From UBA2377 sp964429385 (GTDB lineage: Bacteria; Verrucomicrobiota; Verrucomicrobiia; Opitutales; Opitutaceae): a stretch of 64,000 bases of DNA. Location: contig CAYSBR010000006.1 in assembly GCA_964429385.1 (NCBI GenBank), positions 1 through 64,000 of the forward strand, written 5' to 3'. Within the stretch, counting starts at the first letter, position 1; the number at the start of each line of letters is the position of its first letter. Shown here piece by piece: positions 16,783-23,793 of this stretch. The position numbers and the translations under genes are program-made. Under the pieces are notes generated by a model, which was not told the DNA's origin, ran no database searches, and saw only the letters and a list, made by a program, of their open reading frames with translations.

Positions 16783-17604
16783 TCAGGCAACGGGATTGAT
16801 GAGAGTACCGATGGGCGCGATCGTGATGCGCACTTCATCGCCCCGGACGAGGGTGAAACTGTCGGGCGGCACGATGCCCGTGCCGGTCATGAGATAGCAA
16901 CCGCGGGGAAACGCGTTGTCCCGAAACAGATACTCGGCCAGCGAGGCGAAGGTGCGCTTGATCTGGCTGAGCGTGGTGGTCCCGGTGAAGACCGCCTTGC
17001 CCTCACGCCTGATCTCGATGGCGATCTCCGTCGCCGCCGGCAACGGCTCGTCGGTGACAAGCAGCGCCGGGCCCAGCGCCGCGGAGCGATCATACACCTT
17101 GGCCTGCGGCAGGTAGAGCGGGTTTTCGCCTTCGATGTCGCGCGAACTCATGTCGTTGCCGATCGTGTAGCCGAAGATGCGACCGCGGGCGTTGAGCGCG
17201 AGCGCCAGTTCGGGCTCGGGCACATTCCACTTCGAATCGGCCCGGATGCGCACCGGCTCACCCGGCGCGGCCACACGGTGCGGCGTCGCCTTGAAAAAAA
17301 GCTCGGGCCGGTCGGCATGATAAACACGATCATAGAAGGTACCGCCGCCCGCGTCCTTCGACTCCTCCATGCGCGCCGTCATGCTGCGAAAATACGTGAC
17401 CCCCGCCGCCCAGACTTCCTGTGATTGCAGCGGAGCGCGCGGCCGGTCCGGGATCGCCGCCGGCTCCGCCCCGGCGAGGTGCCGGCGGAGCAAGGCCGCG
17501 GGATCCTCGGCGGTGAAGAGCGCGTCGAGCGTGAGATTGACGCGCAGCGTGCGGCTGTCGGCGACAGCCACCAGATGGTCGGGGGCGGGATGGATCAGGA
17601 TCAT
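16783..17604 (-). CDS. FAH-family 2-keto-3-deoxy-pentonate dehydratase
   Basis: 273 residues of the fumarylacetoacetate hydrolase fold. The divalent-metal ligands are visible as E130 and E132 in NVPEPELAL and D151 in GNDMSSRD. In a Weimberg pathway this family removes water from 2-keto-3-deoxy-xylonate (or -arabinonate) to give 2-oxoglutarate semialdehyde. It sits between the pentonate dehydratase (overlap of four bases, ATGA) and the semialdehyde dehydrogenase (10-base gap), in reaction order. Other FAH hydrolases or isomerases act on aromatic breakdown products, but the operon argues against that. Confidence 0.87.
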   Translation of the reverse strand: MILIHPAPDHLVAVADSRTLRVNLTLDALFTAEDPAALLRRHLAGAEPAAIPDRPRAPLQSQEVWAAGVTYFRSMTARMEESKDAGGGTFYDRVYHADRPELFFKATPHRVAAPGEPVRIRADSKWNVPEPELALALNARGRIFGYTIGNDMSSRDIEGENPLYLPQAKVYDRSAALGPALLVTDEPLPAATEIAIEIRREGKAVFTGTTTLSQIKRTFASLAEYLFRDNAFPRGCYLMTGTGIVPPDSFTLVRGDEVRITIAPIGTLINPVA

Positions 17605-19550
17605 TTTTGGGAAAGTCCGCGGGCGAGGAGTTCTTTGATGCGCGCCACATCATACACACAGCCGCCCCAACTGCCGCCGCTCGCACTTTGCAGCGCGGCC
17701 CACAGCTCGGTGTCAGCCGGGATGTCGGGGTCGGCCACAAGCGCGGGGCTGCGGGGACGTGCGGCGAGCGCGGCCGCGCCGTCGCCCGTCGCAGGGATGA
17801 AATCAACCGAGCCCTCCAGCCGGCGGGTATCAATGCGAATGCGCAGGCGGTCGCCATCGCGGAGCTTGCCAATCGGCCCTTCCGCCCACGCCTCGGGGCT
17901 GATGTGGCCGATGCAGGGTCCCGTCGAGACGCCGGAGAAGCGCCCATCGGTCAGTAGCACCACACCCCGCGCCTTCTTGAGATACTTGAGCGCCGAAGTG
18001 ATCTGATAGGTCTCCGGCATGCCGCTGGCGGGGCCGATGCCGGCCAGCACGACCACTTCGCCCGGCCGCAGCGCCTCATCGCCCCGCGACTTGATCGCGG
18101 CGATGGCGGCAGCCTCGGATCCAAACACGCGGGCCGGCCCTTCATGCGCAAACACCCCCTCCGCATCGAGCAGTGCGGGGTCAATCGCCGTGCTTTTGAC
18201 CAACGCGCCTTCGAGGGCGAGATTGCCACCAAGAAACGATACCGTGCTCGTCATCCCCGCGGCCCGCGCGCGCTCCGGCGCAAGGATGACCTGGTCGGGA
18301 TCAATACCGTCGAGTTCCTGCAGCTTCGCGCGCAGCCGGGCCCGGCGCTCGGACTTTTCCCACCACTGCAAATTTTCACCCAATGTCCGGCCTGTGACGG
18401 TGAGGGCGTTGAGCCGGAGCAGCCCGAGGTCGCGCAGGTGCAACATCACCTCGGGCACACCACCGGCGAGAAAGACCTGGACCGTTGCATAGTGCGTGGG
18501 CCCATTGGGCAGCACGTCCACCAGCCGCGGCACCTCGCGATTAATCTGCGCCCAATTCGCCACCGTCGGCCGGCGCAACCCCGCCGCATGTGCGATCGCC
18601 GGCACATGCAACACAAGATTGGTGGAACCTCCGATCGCAGCATGGACCACCATCGCGTTATGCAGCGCATCGTCGGTGAGAATCGAAGCAAGGGTCGTGC
18701 CGCCGGCCTCAAGCGCCATGAGCGCAAGGGCGGAGCGCGCCGCCATGTCGCGCCAGATGGCGGCACCGGAGGGGCTGAGCGCCGCATGCGGCAGGGAAAG
18801 ACCAAGCGCCTCGCCCACAACCTGCGACGTCGCCGCCGTGCCCATGAACTGGCAGCCGCCCCCCGGTGAACCACAAGCCCGGCACCCCATCTCAGCGGCG
18901 TAATCGAGCGTGATCTCTCCCTGGGCAAAACGCGCGGCGAGCGTCTGCACCTTCGCGGTGTCCTCGCCTTCCTCGGATTTGAGCGTGGTGCCGCCCGGGA
19001 CCAGAATGCCCGGCAGGTGTTTTGTACCGGCCAAAGCCATCATCATCGCCGGTAGGCCCTTGTCGCACGTGGCCACCCCCACAACACCGCGACAGGTCGG
19101 CAGCGAACGGATAAGCCGGCGGAAGACCACCGCCGCATCGTTGCGGAACGGCAGGCTGTCCAGCATTCCCCGGGTGCCGTTCGACCGGCCGTCGCAGGGA
19201 TCGCTCACATAACCGGCAAAGGGCGTCGCCCCGTGGGCGGCGAAGACCCGCGCGGCCTCCTCCATGAGCAAGCCCACCTCCCAGTGTCCGGTGTGATACC
19301 CCAGCGCCACCGGCGTGCCATCGGGCGCGCGGATGCCGCCCTGCGTGCTGAGGATGAGGAACTCCTTGCCGAGCAGTTTGCGCGGATCCCAACCCATGCC
19401 CGCATTCTGTGTCATCCCGAAGACATGTCCGCTGCTGGCCGTGCGCAACCGTTCGGCCGTCAGCGGCAACCGGCCCGTGGGACCGGGAGCGGTGGTGCGC
19501 AGCGTGTAGATCGCCGGGTCGAAGGAATCAAGAAAGGCGGGAAAGGACAT
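17601..19550 (-). CDS. yjhG: Xylonate dehydratase, YjhG/YagF type (IlvD/Edd family)
   Basis: 649 residues, closely matching the YjhG/YagF subgroup of the IlvD/Edd dehydratases throughout (LPLTAERL, FGMTQNAGMGW, YVSDPCDGRSNGTRGM, GVATCDKGLPAMMMAL, GGGCQFMGTAATSQVV, SGVSTGPCIGH). The likely Fe-S cluster cysteines are C119, C162 and C233. It dehydrates D-xylonate to 2-keto-3-deoxy-xylonate, the first committed step after xylose oxidation. The ATG at 19550 (MSFPAFLDSFDPAIYT) matches the family start; the longer frame adds 40 unconserved residues. It is the first gene of a three-gene operon. The upper enzymes, xylose dehydrogenase and lactonase, are not in the window. Confidence 0.92.
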   Translation of the reverse strand: MSFPAFLDSFDPAIYTLRTTAPGPTGRLPLTAERLRTASSGHVFGMTQNAGMGWDPRKLLGKEFLILSTQGGIRAPDGTPVALGYHTGHWEVGLLMEEAARVFAAHGATPFAGYVSDPCDGRSNGTRGMLDSLPFRNDAAVVFRRLIRSLPTCRGVVGVATCDKGLPAMMMALAGTKHLPGILVPGGTTLKSEEGEDTAKVQTLAARFAQGEITLDYAAEMGCRACGSPGGGCQFMGTAATSQVVGEALGLSLPHAALSPSGAAIWRDMAARSALALMALEAGGTTLASILTDDALHNAMVVHAAIGGSTNLVLHVPAIAHAAGLRRPTVANWAQINREVPRLVDVLPNGPTHYATVQVFLAGGVPEVMLHLRDLGLLRLNALTVTGRTLGENLQWWEKSERRARLRAKLQELDGIDPDQVILAPERARAAGMTSTVSFLGGNLALEGALVKSTAIDPALLDAEGVFAHEGPARVFGSEAAAIAAIKSRGDEALRPGEVVVLAGIGPASGMPETYQITSALKYLKKARGVVLLTDGRFSGVSTGPCIGHISPEAWAEGPIGKLRDGDRLRIRIDTRRLEGSVDFIPATGDGAAALAARPRSPALVADPDIPADTELWAALQSASGGSWGGCVYDVARIKELLARGLSQK

Positions 19551-19631
19551 CGGGAGCAGACCGTCGTGGGGCGACAGCAACCAGCCGCACCCGGATGCGT
19601 TCTGCAAGTCCCGCCTGCCCTCCGCACTATC

Positions 19632-19656
19632 ATACCGGTAGAATGAGCGCCGGTAT
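19632..19656. promoter_or_regulatory. Candidate operator in divergent promoter region
   Basis: ATACCGG (19632-19638) and CCGGTAT (19650-19656) form a 7-base inverted repeat with an 11-base spacer. It is in the 157-base gap between the pentonate operon and the divergent gene at 19708. Placement suggests a shared regulator site; no regulator gene lies next to it. Confidence 0.4.
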
Positions 19657-19707
19657 TGACCTGCGCACACACCTCGCGGAGACGTGGAACTCCCTCACCC
19701 ACCCTCC

Positions 19708-20931
19708 ATGCAACTCAACCCCACCGTCACCGCCCGCGGGCTGGTGAAGCTCTGGAACTACTTTTCCCATCACATCATCGCGAGCCCGGGCATGGCCCAT
19801 CCGATGCAAGCGTGCTTCCAGGAAGCCTACGTGGTCATGGGCGCCGCCCGCACCATGAACCTCCTCGGCGATGCCCGCATGACCGCGCTCTGCCGGCGTT
19901 TCAACGACCGCATGATGCGCTATCAGGGCGTCCATTATCCCGACATGTTCGACATGGGCTACGGCTACAACCGCGACGCCAAGGGCATGGTCAACTGCTC
20001 CTGCGTCGCCGACAACGCCTCCACGGTCAACGGCATGCTCGACGCGGTGAAATACTTTCCGCACCTGCCCGAAAACCCGGCGGTGCTCGCCAGCATCCAG
20101 CGCTGGCTCGACCACTGCCTGCGGCACTACCGCACGGACAAGGGCGTGATGGGCGTGGGTGTGCTCAACCATCAGGTCAACCCCGAGGGCATGAAGGAAT
20201 ACTGGTGCGCCGACGCCCTGTTCACCGCCAGCCTCATCCGCTATGCGGACCTGACCGGTGAAACCCGGTATTACGACGCCGCGGTGCCGATGGTCGAATA
20301 CCTCGCCACCTTCGACTACCGGAACACCCTGTGGGAAGAGTGGACCAAGAGCGCGCCGCAGCAGATCCTGATCTACACTGGCGAAGGACTCATCGCCGCC
20401 CTCGCCAGCCCGGAGATGAAAAAGCGGCTCAACGTCCCGCTCCAGCAGGTGATCCAATTCAGCCCGCAGGCGGAGCCCCTCCCGCGCGTGCCGGCCCAGG
20501 CGCCCAACCAAGTACAGGCTGCGCTGGCCGCAGCACCACAGGCCGCCGGGGACACCATCTGGTCGCGGCTGACCGTGCGCTTTGCGGAGTTTACCGAGTG
20601 GTTCCACCAAAACCAGATGTCCGACGGTTGTTTCGAGCATCCGGCCAACGACCACTTCCGTTGCTACGAACCGCTGGTCGCCGGTCTCCTGCTCGACGCC
20701 GCGCAACGCACCGAGGACAACGCCTGGCTCGAACCCATCGCCGCCAAGCAGCTGCGCCTGATGACCACCGACACCGGCAAACTCTACTACGGCCTCTACG
20801 CGAACGACTTCGCCTCCGGTCTGGGCCTGCTATCGTTCGCCACCGCCGCGGAGATTTTGAAACAACGCGATCCCGCCGCCTGGGCAGCCGCCTTGCAGGG
20901 CGTCTTCGACCGGGGCGAGGATATCTGGTAA
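19708..20931 (+). CDS. Six-hairpin (alpha/alpha)6-barrel protein, possible glycoside-processing enzyme
   Basis: 407 residues without signal peptide. Regular pairs of helices with aromatic and glycine turns (MFDMGYGYNRDAKGM, NHQVNPEGMKEYW, YWCADALFTASLIRYADL, GCFEHPANDHFRCYEPL, YGLYANDFASGLGLLSF) point to the six-hairpin glycosidase superfamily, which includes GH88/GH105 hydrolases and sugar epimerases. No family could be fixed. It is transcribed away from the Weimberg operon across a shared 157-base gap, so a role in handling the same plant sugars is plausible. A GTG at 19684 is an alternative start; the ATG at 19708 was preferred. Confidence 0.75.
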   Translation: MQLNPTVTARGLVKLWNYFSHHIIASPGMAHPMQACFQEAYVVMGAARTMNLLGDARMTALCRRFNDRMMRYQGVHYPDMFDMGYGYNRDAKGMVNCSCVADNASTVNGMLDAVKYFPHLPENPAVLASIQRWLDHCLRHYRTDKGVMGVGVLNHQVNPEGMKEYWCADALFTASLIRYADLTGETRYYDAAVPMVEYLATFDYRNTLWEEWTKSAPQQILIYTGEGLIAALASPEMKKRLNVPLQQVIQFSPQAEPLPRVPAQAPNQVQAALAAAPQAAGDTIWSRLTVRFAEFTEWFHQNQMSDGCFEHPANDHFRCYEPLVAGLLLDAAQRTEDNAWLEPIAAKQLRLMTTDTGKLYYGLYANDFASGLGLLSFATAAEILKQRDPAAWAAALQGVFDRGEDIW

Positions 20932-21033
20932 GGCGCCGGCGACACGGGGACCATGCCCCCGAGCCGGGTGGCCGGTGGAATTTCGAGTTTACAAGACCCG
21001 GGAGGGATTTACCGTCCGCACTTCGCATGCCCT

Positions 21034-21121
21034 GCCCGGGTGGCGGAATTGGCAGACGCAGTGGACTCAAAATCCACCGCCCTCTAAAGGCTTGTGGGTT
21101 CGACCCCCACCCCGGGCACCA
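21034..21121 (+). tRNA. tRNA-Leu (anticodon CAA)
   Basis: Acceptor GCCCGGG (21034-21040) pairs with CCCGGGC (21111-21117); anticodon stem GTGGA/TCCAC encloses loop CTCAAAA with anticodon CAA. A long variable arm (GCCCTCTAAAGGCT) marks a class II tRNA. The T arm is GTGGG-TTCGACC-CCCAC and the CCA end is encoded. Confidence 0.95.
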
Positions 21122-21213
21122 TTCAGGGGAAGCCTCCGGCGGAGCCGCCCCTCTTCCGCGTTTTTCCGAAAAGCGGGTAACCTTTCTATTCCGGTCCGGT
21201 TGTTCCTCATTCC

Positions 21214-22131
21214 ATGCTCTCGCTCCGCTCCGTCACCAAGCGCTACGGCGATCTCACCGCCCTTGCCGATGTGTCGCTCGACATTGCCCGCGGTGAATTT
21301 TTCGGCCTGCTCGGCCCCAACGGCGCGGGCAAATCCACCCTCATGTCGCTCGTCGCCGGCCTGCGCGCCCCCGACGCCGGCACGCTGACGCTCGACGGCG
21401 CGCCGCTCGCCGCGGCGGGCGGAAGCACCCGCGCCGCCCTCGGCCTCGTCCCCCAATCAATCGCCCTCTACGAAGACCTGAGCGCCGAACAAAATCTGCG
21501 CATCTTCGGCGAACTCCAGGGCCTTCGCGGCGCCGATCTCCGCGCCCGCCTGGACGAAGCCTTCGCCGCGGTGCAGCTCACCGACCGGCGGCGCGATCTG
21601 GTGAAAACCTTTTCCGGCGGCATGCAGCGCCGGCTCAACCTCGTCGCCGCCCTCCTCCACCGCCCCAAGCTTCTGCTCTGCGACGAGCCCACCGTCGGCG
21701 TGGACCCGCAGTCGCGCAACGCGATCTTCGAATACCTCGAAGCCCTCAACCGCGACGGCCTCACCATCATCTACTCCACCCACTACATGGAGGAAGCCAC
21801 CCGCCTCTGCTCCCGCATTGGCGTGATTGACCACGGCAAGATTCTCACCCTCGGCACCCTCGATGAACTCCTCACGCAACTGCCCTTCGAGGATGAGATC
21901 ACCTTCCCGGCCACACCGGAGACCGCCACCCTGGCCGCGCGTCTGGCCGAGCTCGGCACGCTGACCACGGAAAACGGCGTGCATCGCTTCCGCCTGGCCG
22001 CGGGCGGCCGGCTCTCCGCATTTTTCAAACTCGCGGAAACGCTTGATCTCCCGCCCCGCCTCTTCACCCACCAGCGCCCCACCCTGGAGGCGCTTTTCCT
22101 GCACCTCACCGGCCGGACCCTGCGGGAGTGA
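21214..22131 (+). CDS. ABC transporter ATP-binding protein (ABC-2 type exporter)
   Basis: 305 residues. Walker A is GPNGAGKST at 34-42, the ABC signature FSGGMQRR at 133-140, and Walker B LLLCDEPT with D157/E158; a switch histidine follows in YSTHYMEE. The C-terminal 85 residues are the extension seen in CcmA/DrrA-type exporter ATPases. The partner permease starts 106 bases downstream. Together they form an export system of unknown cargo, such as a drug, lipid or polysaccharide. The gene directly follows tRNA-Leu. Confidence 0.93.
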   Translation: MLSLRSVTKRYGDLTALADVSLDIARGEFFGLLGPNGAGKSTLMSLVAGLRAPDAGTLTLDGAPLAAAGGSTRAALGLVPQSIALYEDLSAEQNLRIFGELQGLRGADLRARLDEAFAAVQLTDRRRDLVKTFSGGMQRRLNLVAALLHRPKLLLCDEPTVGVDPQSRNAIFEYLEALNRDGLTIIYSTHYMEEATRLCSRIGVIDHGKILTLGTLDELLTQLPFEDEITFPATPETATLAARLAELGTLTTENGVHRFRLAAGGRLSAFFKLAETLDLPPRLFTHQRPTLEALFLHLTGRTLRE

Positions 22132-22237
22132 AGGCCACCAGCCAATTCAAGTCGCACGTTGCAGTTTGAGACCCGACCGATATCGCCCGCCCCTCCCGAG
22201 CTTTAACCGCAACCTCCCGCCTCAACTCCGCTTTTCC

Positions 22238-23593
22238 ATGCGCCCGCTGCTCACCCTCATCCGCAAGGATCTCGCCCTGCTCCTGCATGACAAGACCGCG
22301 GTGGCGCTCACCTTCCTCGTCCCCGTCGCGCTGATCTACATCTTCGGTCAGGTCTTCGGAATCAGCCGCGAAGCCCCCGGCCCCAACGGCATCCCCCTCG
22401 CCGTCGTCAACGCCAGCGATCACCCCGCGGCCGCGCGCCTCGTCACCGCCCTCCAGGCTGAGACCGCCTTCCGCGTCATCACCGAATTCACCCGGCCCGA
22501 CCAGACCGTGCGGCCGCTCACCGAGGACGATCTGCGCCCGCTCATCCGCGCCAACCGCTTCCGCTTCGCGCTCGTCATCCCTGAAGAAATCTTTGCGCCC
22601 GATGGCGTCGGCATCCGGTTGAAGATCCTTTCCAATCCGCGCAACGACATCGAGACCCATACCACCAACGGACTCCTCCAACGGACCATTTTCACCCATG
22701 TGCCCGAGCTCCTCGGCCAGTCTCTGCAATTGCAGGCGCGCAATTTTTTGGGCGCCGAAGGCCTTGATGAATTCAATGCCGGCATGGCCCGCACCATCGC
22801 CGAATCCTTCGGCGGTGACCCGGCGGAAATCACCGCCGCCATCGCCGCCGGCGACTTCGGCCTGAATCGCAGTGCGCCCGCCACCGGCGCGGACGACACC
22901 AGCGCCGCCGCGGCTGACGAATCGGAAGATATCCTCGGCCAGCTCGTGGCCATCGAAACCGAACAAGTCGTCGGTCAGGATGTGAAATCGCCCGCCGCCA
23001 CCCGGGTGGTCGGCGGCTGGGCCATGATGTTCCTGCTCTTCGCGCTCAGCAGCTCGGCCACCTCGGTCTTCGAAGAGAAAAAAGCCGGACTCTATCACCG
23101 GCTGCTGTCCGGCTCGGTAACGCGGACGCATATCCTCCTCGGCAAATTCTGCTACGGGGTGCTGCTCGGCCTTGTGCAGCTCGTCGCCCTCTTCCTCGCC
23201 GGCCAGCTCATGTTTGGCATCGATATCATCAGCCACCTGCCCCTCCTCGTGCTCGTGTCGCTCGCCGCGGCCGCCGCCTGCACCGCCTTCGGCATGCTCC
23301 TGGCCTCGATCGCGCCCACCCCCCAGGCCGCCAGCGGCCTCGCCACCTTCCTCATTCTCGTCATGAGCGCCATCGGCGGTGCGTGGTTTCCCGTCAGCTT
23401 CATGCCCGACTTCATCCAGGCCATCGCCCAATTCACAATCGTTTACTGGGCCATGGAAGGATTTTTGCAGGTGCTCTGGGCGGGGGATTCCTTTCGCCAG
23501 ATTTTACCCACGCTCGGTATCCTCGCCGGCGCCACCACCGCCGTGATGACCGTTGCCGTGTGGCGCTTCAACCGCGGCCGAATCTTCGAATAA
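22238..23593 (+). CDS. ABC-2 type transporter permease
   Basis: 451 residues with the ABC-2 layout. There is one N-terminal membrane segment (AVALTFLVPVALIYIFGQVF, about 22-41), a long extracytoplasmic domain of about 230 residues, and five C-terminal segments (from about residue 260, with MMFLLFALSSSATSVFEEKKAGLYHRLL). The segment ESEDILGQLVAIETEQVVGQ just before the second membrane span is charged and may be a coiled region. The ATG at 22238 is chosen over an upstream in-frame extension that overlaps the ATPase gene. It should pair with the ATPase just upstream. Confidence 0.9.
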   Translation: MRPLLTLIRKDLALLLHDKTAVALTFLVPVALIYIFGQVFGISREAPGPNGIPLAVVNASDHPAAARLVTALQAETAFRVITEFTRPDQTVRPLTEDDLRPLIRANRFRFALVIPEEIFAPDGVGIRLKILSNPRNDIETHTTNGLLQRTIFTHVPELLGQSLQLQARNFLGAEGLDEFNAGMARTIAESFGGDPAEITAAIAAGDFGLNRSAPATGADDTSAAAADESEDILGQLVAIETEQVVGQDVKSPAATRVVGGWAMMFLLFALSSSATSVFEEKKAGLYHRLLSGSVTRTHILLGKFCYGVLLGLVQLVALFLAGQLMFGIDIISHLPLLVLVSLAAAAACTAFGMLLASIAPTPQAASGLATFLILVMSAIGGAWFPVSFMPDFIQAIAQFTIVYWAMEGFLQVLWAGDSFRQILPTLGILAGATTAVMTVAVWRFNRGRIFE

Positions 23594-23740
23594 TTGCGCG
23601 TTTTTCCGGGTAGGCCGCGCGCGGAGCGCACGGCCCATCAAGCTCAGTCCCTCGACAACGGCTTGATCGTAAATCAGGCCGCCGGCACCGCGAGTGTGGC
23701 GTGCAGGTCCCTCTGCGCGGCGGCGGGCGCGGCGGTTACA
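23592..23740. repeat. Repeat family C, long copy
   Basis: Starts just before the stop of the ABC permease (from ATTGCGCGTTTT). It shares with the copy at 46098-46310 the blocks GCCGCGCGCGGAGCGCACGG, TTGATCGT-x-x-ATCAGGCCGCC and TCCCTCTGCGCG, in the same order. It covers most of the gap before the ligase gene and part of an in-frame upstream extension of that gene, which is therefore not taken as coding. Confidence 0.7.
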
Positions 23741-23793
23741 CGCTTGCGCCACCGGTCCACATCCCGCGAGACTGGACAGGCCGCTTCTCCTCC

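Noticed and set aside
23701..23793. Upstream start of the O-antigen ligase
   Set aside because: These codons fall in a dispersed repeat element and encode no membrane-start sequence.
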